From a virus: a stretch of DNA of 64,000 nt. Below the pieces are notes generated by a model. The model saw only the letters and a program-made list of their open reading frames with translations. It was not told where the DNA came from and did no database searches. The position numbers and the translations under genes are program-made. Shown here piece after piece: positions 57,494 to 64,000 of this stretch; the stretch's first letter is position 1, and every line of letters begins with the position of its first letter. The DNA is taken from positions 1-64,000 of the IMG/VR virus record IMGVR_UViG_3300043399_000524; one strand, 5' to 3'.

Positions 57494-58947
57494 AAGAATG
57501 TAAACTAATAATTAAAGATGAAGTAAATGTAAAACTAGAGGGGCTTGAACTGGCTGACCGTAAAACATTAATGAAGATGTTTGAATACGAAATGCCAGGT
57601 GCAAGATATCTTCCTGCAGTTAGATTAGGACGTTGGAATGGTAAGGTCAGTTATTTTGCATTGGGTGGTAGCACATATATCAATCTATTACCTGAGATTT
57701 TGCCACTATTAGATCAAGCAGGTTATGATATTCAGTTAGAAGATTTGCGTGAGTATACGACAACCTTCAATTTTAACAAAGTGTCCGAGTCTCTGTTTTC
57801 TCAGCATGTTTGGCCTAAGAAGCATCCTAAGGAAGGTCAACCAATTGAATTGCGTGACTATCAAGTAGAGGTAATCAACCGTTTCTTAGAGAATCCTCAA
57901 TGTATTCAGGAAGTTGCAACTGGAGCAGGCAAGACTATCACAACAGCCGCACTTAGTTATAGCGTTCAGAACTATGGACGTAGTATTGTTATTGTCCCCA
58001 ACAAGTCACTGGTCACACAAACAGAAGAAGATTATAAAAACGTAGGGCTTGATGTTGGTGTGTATTTCGGTGACAGAAAAGAGATAGGTAAAACACACAC
58101 TATCTGTACTTGGCAAAGTCTAAACAATTTATTGAAGAAAACAAAAGCAGGTGAAACTGAAATATCTATCGGGGAATTCATCGAGGACGTAGTATGTGTG
58201 ATTGTTGACGAGGTTCACCAAGCAAAAGCAGACGCACTAAAAACACTAATGACTAGCGTGTTCAGTCATGTGCCCATCAGATGGGGTTTAACTGGAACTA
58301 TTCCAAAAGCAAAGTTTGAAGCACAAGCATTGTTTGTTAGCATTGGTCCTGTTATCGGTAAACTTGCTGCAAGTGAGTTACAAGAACGAGGAGTACTTGC
58401 ACAATGTCATGTGAATATTGTACAATTAAAAGATGATGTAGAATTTACAAACTACCAAAGTGAATTGAAGTATCTTACTGAGGACAAGAAACGTTTAGAT
58501 GCTATCAGTGAACTTGTGTTGAAAATCAATCAGACAGGAAATACATTGATTCTTGTAGATAGAATTAGTGCAGGAAAAGAATTAGTTGACAGATTACCGG
58601 GCTCTGTGTTTGTCAGTGGAGAAACAAAATTAACCGAAAGGAAAGAAGAATATGACGAAGTTGCTATTTCCAATGACAAAATTATTGTGGCAACTTATGG
58701 GGTCGCGGCTGTTGGTATTAATATACCTCGTATCTTTAACTTGGTTCTGTTGGAACCTGGCAAGTCGTTTGTTAGAGTTATTCAGTCAATAGGTCGAGGT
58801 ATTAGAAAAGCTGAGGACAAAGACTTTGTCCAAATTTGGGACATAACATCAAGCTGTAAGTTTGCTAAACGTCACTTGACCCAAAGAAAGAACTTTTACA
58901 AAGAAGCTAACTACCCTTTTGATATTGAAAAACTTACTTATAAGTGA
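57490..58947 (+). CDS. uvsW: DNA helicase UvsW
   Basis: A 485-residue superfamily 2 helicase. An N-terminal ~100 residue domain precedes RDYQVEVI. Motif I is ATGAGKT, motif II DEVH, motif III TGT, and motif VI QSIGRGIRK. UvsW unwinds branched DNA and R-loops and helps switch from origin- to recombination-dependent replication. It is coupled to the preceding gene. Confidence 0.92.
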   Translation: MKECKLIIKDEVNVKLEGLELADRKTLMKMFEYEMPGARYLPAVRLGRWNGKVSYFALGGSTYINLLPEILPLLDQAGYDIQLEDLREYTTTFNFNKVSESLFSQHVWPKKHPKEGQPIELRDYQVEVINRFLENPQCIQEVATGAGKTITTAALSYSVQNYGRSIVIVPNKSLVTQTEEDYKNVGLDVGVYFGDRKEIGKTHTICTWQSLNNLLKKTKAGETEISIGEFIEDVVCVIVDEVHQAKADALKTLMTSVFSHVPIRWGLTGTIPKAKFEAQALFVSIGPVIGKLAASELQERGVLAQCHVNIVQLKDDVEFTNYQSELKYLTEDKKRLDAISELVLKINQTGNTLILVDRISAGKELVDRLPGSVFVSGETKLTERKEEYDEVAISNDKIIVATYGVAAVGINIPRIFNLVLLEPGKSFVRVIQSIGRGIRKAEDKDFVQIWDITSSCKFAKRHLTQRKNFYKEANYPFDIEKLTYK

Positions 58948-58959
58948 TAAGATATAACT

Positions 58960-59460
58960 ATGCGAATACTTACATTAGACAATGAACCATATAATTTAGA
59001 GAATCTTCCTGAAGAAGTGGACGATCTTAGATTTGCCATACTTGACAATTCGAACCCCAATTCAGTTGATTATCATTATATACCTTTAATCTTTTTGGAA
59101 AGTTTCAATAGCCCCGCGCTTGTTCTACGCATCGGAAATTCAGTAATTAAAATGCCTGTTGATTGGCAGATATTGATAGGTGAAAAAGAGCACGGAGACT
59201 TAGAAACATTACCATTGACTAGTATTAATGATCGAGGCTTCAATGCATTTGAGTTTAACCCACTAACTAGTTTCAGACCAGACTTTCTACCTATCGAAAT
59301 CATTGACATTTATCATGATGTAACTTGGTACGCACCTCGACTACGTAATGGTCAGTTTTTGTGTGTTCCGATTGATGAAGGTCATAAGCCCAGATGTGTT
59401 TACTTTGTTAAAGAGATTAGTAGAAACTGTGAGATTGTAAATTACTCTCAAGCATTTTGA
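58960..59460 (+). CDS. Conserved phage protein after uvsW
   Basis: A 166-residue beta-rich protein. LVLRIGNSVIKMPVDWQILIG, given here in part as VIKMPVDWQILIG, and DVTWYAPRLRNGQFLCVPI are distinctive. From memory, similar proteins lie near uvsW in other T4-like phages, with no function. It abuts the next gene. Confidence 0.7.
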   Translation: MRILTLDNEPYNLENLPEEVDDLRFAILDNSNPNSVDYHYIPLIFLESFNSPALVLRIGNSVIKMPVDWQILIGEKEHGDLETLPLTSINDRGFNAFEFNPLTSFRPDFLPIEIIDIYHDVTWYAPRLRNGQFLCVPIDEGHKPRCVYFVKEISRNCEIVNYSQAF

Positions 59461-59462
59461 TT

Positions 59463-60056
59463 ATGGCAACTAAAAAAGAACCAGTTTCAAAAGAAGAAAA
59501 ACTAGAAAAACAAGATATAAACTTGTTTGAAGTTCTTGCGGCATTGGATAGAAAAGATTACACATATTATGATTCACTGTCAGAAGAACAACAAAAGAAA
59601 ATTGTGCCGTTTATGCTTACTAAATGGATGAGCGCAATCAAAGGTAGTGAAGGTCTTTCTAGATATTATGTTATGAGTACAAATGAATACGCAAACAAAT
59701 ATCTATTCAATGAATATGTATCTAAACATCCTAAATTGCAATGGCTGATGTTGTGCGCTAGCAGTCCTAGCTTAGGAAAACAATTTCATCAGTGGATACC
59801 TGAAATCAGCGTAAAAGTTTCTAAATTAGAAGAAGCGGCTAATTTAAAAAGCGTAAAAGAATATTACAAAAAGATTTATCCCAAAGCCAGTGATGATGAT
59901 ATTGGTGCAGTGAGTGAAGCATTTGTAGAAGAACAAAAACGAAAAAGATATTTGGCTCAACTGTTTCCCGAATTAAAAGTTGCAGACATAGAAGTACTTA
60001 ACCAGATTACAACAGATGAACAAATTGCTCAGTACGAAAGAGACCGTGGAAACTGA
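59463..60056 (+). CDS. Possible clamp-loader small subunit (gp62-like)
   Basis: A 197-residue helical protein. INLFEVLAALDRKDYTYY and VPFMLTKWMSAIKG, then YLFNEYVSKHPKLQWLMLC, follow the pattern I recall for gp62-type clamp-loader subunits (N-terminal NLF, PFM motif). Its replication neighbourhood fits. The similarity is by eye only. ATG 59463 is chosen three codons into the overlap with the previous gene. Confidence 0.5.
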   Translation: MATKKEPVSKEEKLEKQDINLFEVLAALDRKDYTYYDSLSEEQQKKIVPFMLTKWMSAIKGSEGLSRYYVMSTNEYANKYLFNEYVSKHPKLQWLMLCASSPSLGKQFHQWIPEISVKVSKLEEAANLKSVKEYYKKIYPKASDDDIGAVSEAFVEEQKRKRYLAQLFPELKVADIEVLNQITTDEQIAQYERDRGN

Positions 60057-60744
60057 CAAACCGTTGAAATATGGTTGTGATTTTTGCGGCAGAGAATTTG
60101 CTAGAGAATCAACAATAGCAAAACATATTTGTGAATACAAACAAAGATGGATGAATAAAGACCTACATGGTAATCGTATAGGTTTTCAGTCATGGGTTCA
60201 GTTTTACAAAAAGAATACTAACTCTAAGAAAACTAAGACCTACGAAGAATTCATCAAGTCAGCATATTACACTGCATTTGTAAAATTCGGAACGCACTGT
60301 GTAGATATAAACGCTATCAACATACCAAGATATGTTGATTGGTTGTTGAAAAATCAAATTAAGATTGACACATGGACAAGTGATACAACTTACACAAAGT
60401 ATCTGATTGAATATCTTAAAACAGAAGATCCATTAGATGGTATTGCCAGAAGTGTAGAGGCTACGATTAAGTTGGGAGAGAATGCAGGCATATTACCCAA
60501 AGATGTTTTACGTTATGGCAATACAAATCGCATTTGCTATGAAATTACTAAGGGCAAGATTAGTCCATGGATGCTTTATCAAAGCAACAGTGGTATTGAA
60601 TTTTTAAGCAAAGTCAATGATATTCCAGAACAAGCTAAAATAATAATGGATTATATTGATCCAGAACAATGGGCATTAAAATTTCACAGAGAACCAGAAA
60701 ATGTCAGAACAGCCAAAGAGATCCTCAACGCTGGCGGGTATTAA
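60046..60744 (+). CDS. C2H2-type zinc-finger phage protein
   Basis: A 232-residue protein with an N-terminal finger CDFCGREFARESTIAKHIC. The rest is helical (FYKKNTNSKKTKTYEEFIKS, WMLYQSNSGIEFLSKV). GTG 60046 with GAAAGAG upstream is preferred; ATG 60016 in the same frame is possible but lies deeper in the previous gene. From memory, relatives are found in T4-like phages near replication genes; function unknown. Confidence 0.65.
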   Translation: METDKPLKYGCDFCGREFARESTIAKHICEYKQRWMNKDLHGNRIGFQSWVQFYKKNTNSKKTKTYEEFIKSAYYTAFVKFGTHCVDINAINIPRYVDWLLKNQIKIDTWTSDTTYTKYLIEYLKTEDPLDGIARSVEATIKLGENAGILPKDVLRYGNTNRICYEITKGKISPWMLYQSNSGIEFLSKVNDIPEQAKIIMDYIDPEQWALKFHREPENVRTAKEILNAGGY

Positions 60745-60955
60745 TGTTGAGCACGATTATCGTGTAAGGATACCTTTTAATCTAATACATGACATAACGA
60801 CAGGTCAAAATACTTGGAATGAATCCTGCGCTAAAGCAATAGAAATGTTTGGGTTGCCGGGTGACAAATATTCATGGAGATTCACAAAAGAATATATTGA
60901 GTTTTGGTTCCGTGAAGAAAAAGATGCAATGATGTTTGAACTATGTTGCGGATAA
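60701..60955 (+). CDS. Array protein 1 (C-terminal E-x-DA-x-x-F motif)
   Basis: An 84-residue protein overlapping the previous gene by 44 bases. The end FWFREEKDAMMFELCCG is the first copy of a motif repeated in the genes that follow. IEMFGLPGDKYSWRF is also shared in outline. Function unknown. Confidence 0.6.
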   Translation: MSEQPKRSSTLAGINVEHDYRVRIPFNLIHDITTGQNTWNESCAKAIEMFGLPGDKYSWRFTKEYIEFWFREEKDAMMFELCCG

Positions 60956-61359
60956 AAGCTAGAATTCGTAAATGGAAAGCCGAGCGCAAACTCAAAAAGA
61001 GTGGGTATGAGAATTGGCGTCAATATAAACACAACCGTGATTCTGGAGTAGAACAGTATGCCCAATGCGTAGAAGATTTCTACCTTGATTACCCATATGT
61101 CTACGCTTGTAAAAACCCAACCCATTACGCATATCAATGTTTAGATGATTTTGGTCTCGGTGTTCAGCGTTTTGGGTTCGATGAAATGAACGATTGGTGT
61201 CACGAAAAGATAAGGTGGAACTTTCGTTGTGATATGCATAGGGTTTATGAGAACCAATGGGGAAGAATGGAGTTGAATGATATCGGCGGATATGATATAA
61301 TATACTTTGCATTCAAGCGTGAACAAGATTTTACACACTTCTTACTAAGATGGGCTTAA
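60943..61359 (+). CDS. Array protein 2
   Basis: A 138-residue, longer member. The N-terminal basic helix (RIKARIRKWKAERKLKK) is extra. The C-terminal half has MNDWCHEKIRW and ends KREQDFTHFLLRWA, the family motif. It overlaps both neighbours. Confidence 0.62.
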   Translation: MLRIKARIRKWKAERKLKKSGYENWRQYKHNRDSGVEQYAQCVEDFYLDYPYVYACKNPTHYAYQCLDDFGLGVQRFGFDEMNDWCHEKIRWNFRCDMHRVYENQWGRMELNDIGGYDIIYFAFKREQDFTHFLLRWA

Positions 61360-61598
61360 AGAAAATCTACATGATGTATCACACACCAAGAACAATAGAA
61401 GTTCTTAATTGGTTTTATGATACGTTCGGTGAACCACAAGAATGGAGTGCAATAGTATTGGAGCCTGTTCAATTGAAACATGGTTATCAATGGGCTAATG
61501 GTAAACACCATGACGGTGACTGGGACGAATTTGATACGGTTCCTGTAATTTGGTGTACAGAAAAAGCGTTTATGATGTATTCTTTGAGGTGGTTATAA
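61350..61598 (+). CDS. Array protein 3
   Basis: An 82-residue member: IEVLNWFYDTFGEPQEWS core and end CTEKAFMMYSLRWL. It starts in the last codons of the previous gene. Confidence 0.65.
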   Translation: MGLKKIYMMYHTPRTIEVLNWFYDTFGEPQEWSAIVLEPVQLKHGYQWANGKHHDGDWDEFDTVPVIWCTEKAFMMYSLRWL

Positions 61599-61849
61599 TG
61601 GAACAAGGTAGCTTTACATACAAGACTGAAAAATATTACGGTAGCAAGAAAAATGTCCACACCATTTCTTGGAAGGGGAAGGGCGAAGTTGATAGCGCAG
61701 AGATTCAGAAATGGTGCATTGACAATTTCGGGCAACCTGGCTACCAAGAAGAACACGGTGAAGCACGATGGCTAGACCATACTGATTTTGGTGAAATCTT
61801 TTTGTGTAAAGATGAAGACTTGACCTTCTTCTTACTCAAGTGGACATGA
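61598..61849 (+). CDS. Array protein 4
   Basis: An 83-residue member from the TAATG overlap: IQKWCIDNFGQPGYQEEHG core and end CKDEDLTFFLLKWT. Confidence 0.65.
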   Translation: MEQGSFTYKTEKYYGSKKNVHTISWKGKGEVDSAEIQKWCIDNFGQPGYQEEHGEARWLDHTDFGEIFLCKDEDLTFFLLKWT

Positions 61850-62079
61850 GAAGAATTCATTTTGAAGGCCCTACATGGCATGACACCAAACCCGGTTGGC
61901 ACGAAATCGAGTTGAACCTAAACGGGCAACCAAAACGCTATCGTGAAATTATAGAATGGCTGTATAATAGTATAGATAAGCCCGAAAGGCATTGTAGGTG
62001 GTTTGAAACTAGTGTAGGAATTAAAATCAAGTTTAGGTATGAACGGGACTATATTTTGGCAATGTTGAGGTGGAAATGA
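61846..62079 (+). CDS. Array protein 5
   Basis: A 77-residue member from an ATGA overlap: IIEWLYNSIDKPERHCRWF core and end YERDYILAMLRWK. Confidence 0.65.
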   Translation: MRRIHFEGPTWHDTKPGWHEIELNLNGQPKRYREIIEWLYNSIDKPERHCRWFETSVGIKIKFRYERDYILAMLRWK

Positions 62080-62429
62080 GAGTAAGCATTTGGTATCGCA
62101 CTGAATTACAGCAACCTAGTAAGTCAGGTTACTATCTAAGTTATCGTGGATGGGGCATCGGTGGCAAGGCTGATGGTGATAGCGATTGGGGTTATGTCTA
62201 TTACGATAAGAAAAAAAATCAATGGAGTGACTACAAAAGCGAGGATAGTCACTATGCTATTGTCTATTACTGGACTGATGCTACACCTGATGATTGGACA
62301 GACCAAGACCCTCCTAGCGTCAGCCTACACATACTAAAAGCACAACATAATGTAGCCCTGGAAGATGCGTGGAAAAAAGTTGTAGAAGCAATTGACCAAT
62401 ACAACATGATTAAAGAGTTGGTGAAATGA
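62076..62429 (+). CDS. Phage protein inside the array, different fold
   Basis: A 117-residue protein without the array motif. SGYYLSYRGWG, WGYVYYDKKKNQWSDY and YYWTDATPDDW recall DUF551-like proteins. Coupled at both ends (ATGA). Function unknown. Confidence 0.62.
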   Translation: MRVSIWYRTELQQPSKSGYYLSYRGWGIGGKADGDSDWGYVYYDKKKNQWSDYKSEDSHYAIVYYWTDATPDDWTDQDPPSVSLHILKAQHNVALEDAWKKVVEAIDQYNMIKELVK

Positions 62430-62728
62430 AACAAGGCGATATCATTAAACTTATTGAAGAAATTGCCGATGGGTTAGCAAAAAAGATTAAACATGATAAA
62501 GCAATGTTTGAGATAAAAACAAATACTAAGTATAAGTTCAGCCGTAACTGGTATCAAGCATATTTCGACCTTAAAGACTATGATGCTGTAGATGAATGGT
62601 GTGAACAACAGTTTGGAAAGCATCCTAAGAATCCTGATGCTTGGAGTCGCTGGTGGCACAAGTTTGAGGACAGTATTCTGTTCCGTGATGAAAAGGACTA
62701 TGTGTTGTTCACGTTGAGGTGGAGTTGA
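62426..62728 (+). CDS. Array protein 6
   Basis: A 100-residue member: an N-terminal helix, the core VDEWCEQQFGKHPKNPDAWS, and the end FRDEKDYVLFTLRWS. Confidence 0.65.
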   Translation: MKQGDIIKLIEEIADGLAKKIKHDKAMFEIKTNTKYKFSRNWYQAYFDLKDYDAVDEWCEQQFGKHPKNPDAWSRWWHKFEDSILFRDEKDYVLFTLRWS

Positions 62729-63006
62729 TGAAATTATTTTATAGTAGTGCTGGGGCAAGCAATCCTAGCTTTGTGTATAAATTCAAAGTTAAAAAGTGTA
62801 CAACTGAAATGTATGAGTGGGCTAGCAATTATCCCGAAAAAGGCCCCTTCAGCCGTTGGTATGTAGAATGGAATACTATGAAAATGGATAGCGGCAAAAA
62901 TTACGATGTAATACAGATTGAACACAGCGAAGCAGCCAAAATATTCAAAATTGCATTCGCGGGTGAATATGAAGATATCACTATGAAAGAATATAGGCTT
63001 GATTGA
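62728..63006 (+). CDS. Array protein 7, diverged
   Basis: A 92-residue protein whose core (MYEWASNYPEKGPFSRWYVEW) and IEHSEAAKIFKIAFAG match the family, but the C-terminus runs on past the motif. ATG 62728 shares a base with the previous stop. Confidence 0.6.
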   Translation: MKLFYSSAGASNPSFVYKFKVKKCTTEMYEWASNYPEKGPFSRWYVEWNTMKMDSGKNYDVIQIEHSEAAKIFKIAFAGEYEDITMKEYRLD

Positions 63007-63217
63007 AGTCAAACTGATAGATAAACTTCCTATTGAGTTTTTGGTCATTGTAAATGAACTCAAAGAAAAGGGATATGTTCAAGGCGTAGACTTTGACTTT
63101 GCCTATCATCCACCCAAATTTGATGACTTTTCAGGTGATGCAGTCTATAATAGATGTGTAATCTTTACTTTTTATAAAGAAGAATTAGCAACATGGTTCA
63201 GTCTAATATACCATTAA
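62999..63217 (+). CDS. Array protein 8, TTG start
   Basis: A 72-residue protein from TTG 62999 inside the previous gene. It ends FTFYKEELATWFSLIYH, a diverged copy of the motif. Confidence 0.52.
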   Translation: MIEVKLIDKLPIEFLVIVNELKEKGYVQGVDFDFAYHPPKFDDFSGDAVYNRCVIFTFYKEELATWFSLIYH

Positions 63218-63468
63218 CAATAGATCAAGTAATCAAAGAGAAAGTCGATGAAATGCAAAAGGGTATCGACAATGATGTTATGAGAGCCTGTTTAGTCGAA
63301 AGTGGCTGGACACAAGTAGAATTCTACTATACCAATAATAAACACGCAATTGATGTGCTAAATTGGATCGGTGACAATGTGAAAGAAAATCAGTGGTCAC
63401 GGTTGAACAGTTACTTTGTATTCCGCAAGAAAAAAGATGCGGAGTGGTTCATGTTACGATGGCTATAA
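63193..63468 (+). CDS. Array protein 9
   Basis: A 91-residue member: IDVLNWIGDNVKENQWSRL core and end FRKKKDAEWFMLRWL. It overlaps the previous gene by 25 bases. Confidence 0.65.
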   Translation: MVQSNIPLTIDQVIKEKVDEMQKGIDNDVMRACLVESGWTQVEFYYTNNKHAIDVLNWIGDNVKENQWSRLNSYFVFRKKKDAEWFMLRWL

Positions 63469-63469
63469 A

Positions 63470-63691
63470 ATGGAATATACTATAGTCGAAGATGGGTGTG
63501 ACTGCTATCCTTGGCATGAAGTTTATGCTTTGTTGCCGCATAAAACTGTGACTGGTAAGAGAGTTTGGTTACAAAAAGTGTATAAGCGTAAAGTGTGGGT
63601 TGTATGGGGCACAGGATTTCATATGGAACCAGAAGTGCAATATGCTACTGCATTTGATTTATTAGTTTATGACAACAAGTATAATCCTTAA
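63470..63691 (+). CDS. Small protein in the array, unknown
   Basis: A 73-residue protein from ATG 63470. DGCDCYPWHEVYALLPHKTV is distinctive; it lacks the array motif. No family is recognised. Confidence 0.58.
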   Translation: MEYTIVEDGCDCYPWHEVYALLPHKTVTGKRVWLQKVYKRKVWVVWGTGFHMEPEVQYATAFDLLVYDNKYNP

Positions 63692-63890
63692 ACATGGGTT
63701 AGGTGCCCGTGAAGAACAATGGTTAGCAAAGAATGTGGGGCCTAGAATGCATTATATTCACAATAGCATAGGTGGACAGGGCTGGATAGCTAAACGTGAA
63801 TGGACTCCTGGAATGGTTAGTAGAGAATGGGTTCTGACATTTGAAGATGAACGCTATGCTACATTTTTTAGATTGATGTTTCCAGAATGA
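63669..63890 (+). CDS. Array protein 10, diverged
   Basis: A 73-residue protein with a core EEQWLAKNVGPRMHYIH and end WVLTFEDERYATFFRLMFPE, an altered motif. It overlaps both neighbours. Confidence 0.6.
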   Translation: MTTSIILKHGLGAREEQWLAKNVGPRMHYIHNSIGGQGWIAKREWTPGMVSREWVLTFEDERYATFFRLMFPE

Positions 63891-64000
63891 ATATATCTAA
63901 AGACTTTCAGGATTATGATGACGATGGTCCAGAAATGGAATTTCGAAAAAACCGCTGGAACTATTGGTCTGCTCTTAAACAAGCACGCCAAGAATATATG
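63887..64000 (+). CDS. Start of a gene cut by the window edge
   Basis: ATG 63887 overlaps the previous stop (ATGA). Thirty-eight codons are visible, with no stop before the edge. The start is acidic (DFQDYDDDGPEME) and then Trp/Arg-rich. The function is not visible. Confidence 0.55.
   Translation, partial: MNISKDFQDYDDDGPEMEFRKNRWNYWSALKQARQEYM

Noticed and set aside
82-64000. Global reassignment of TAG with heavy use in structural genes
   Set aside because: No internal TAG was found in the tail fibre, the terminase or the other large genes. Use appears confined to the genes next to the tRNA, so suppression of a few codons fits better than a fully switched code.

Overview
This window looks like part of the genome of a large T4-like myovirus, probably infecting a betaproteobacterium. 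The T4-type set is clear: large terminase, UvsX, UvsY, UvsW, a gp32-like ssDNA-binding protein, class Ia ribonucleotide reductase, thymidylate synthase, dihydrofolate reductase, an S74-terminated tail fibre and PAAR spike, and many T4-late-type promoter boxes (NATAAATA). The betaproteobacterial host is inferred from the wording of the IscU gene and a BPSL0761-like small protein. The DNA is AT-rich, genes are tightly packed with many ATGA/TAATG overlaps, and every gene but one (a homing endonuclease at 53281-53925) is on the + strand. No gene-free stretch exceeds 300 bases.

Layout: 1-4.8 kb, a giant cysteine-rich repeat tail fibre. 4.8-11.8 kb, a glycan/sulfate module (three glycosyltransferases, one fused to a methyltransferase; a sulfotransferase; a nucleotidyltransferase-cupin fusion; an APS-kinase-like nucleotidyltransferase fusion). 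11.8-18.3 kb, a nucleotide and carbon operon: nrdA split in two by a GIY-YIG endonuclease with intein-like residues at both edges, nrdB, isocitrate lyase, glutaredoxin. 18-22.4 kb, PAAR spike, a large virion protein, a SleB-like hydrolase. 22.4-28.7 kb, SAM synthetase, an iscU gene with an in-frame TAG, a tRNA with a CUA (amber) anticodon, a second gene with an in-frame TAG, and an ADP-ribosyltransferase-like protein. 28.7-33.5 kb, sigma70-promoter-driven genes including a MoxR/VWA-metallopeptidase pair. 33.5-38.8 kb, folA, thyA and sugar-nucleotide genes. 38.8-48.7 kb, spanin-like genes, proteins with capsid-targeting-like N-termini, virion proteins and terminase. 49-60 kb, recombination and replication (gp32, UvsX, UvsY, UvsW, a gp62-like protein) plus two more promoter-driven genes. 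60.7-64 kb, a tandem array of small proteins, several with a shared C-terminal motif.

The most striking feature is at 25.2-26.5 kb. A tRNA with anticodon CUA lies between two genes that each carry one in-frame TAG, and of about 95 genes with a visible stop only one ends in TAG. Together this suggests that the phage suppresses or reassigns UAG. A second signal is a fixed promoter-start geometry, NATAAATA-N5-ATG, at seven genes with no Shine-Dalgarno sequence, which implies leaderless late mRNAs. Seven homing endonucleases each lie against a conserved gene.

All assignments come from reading the sequence and remembered family features; no database search was run.
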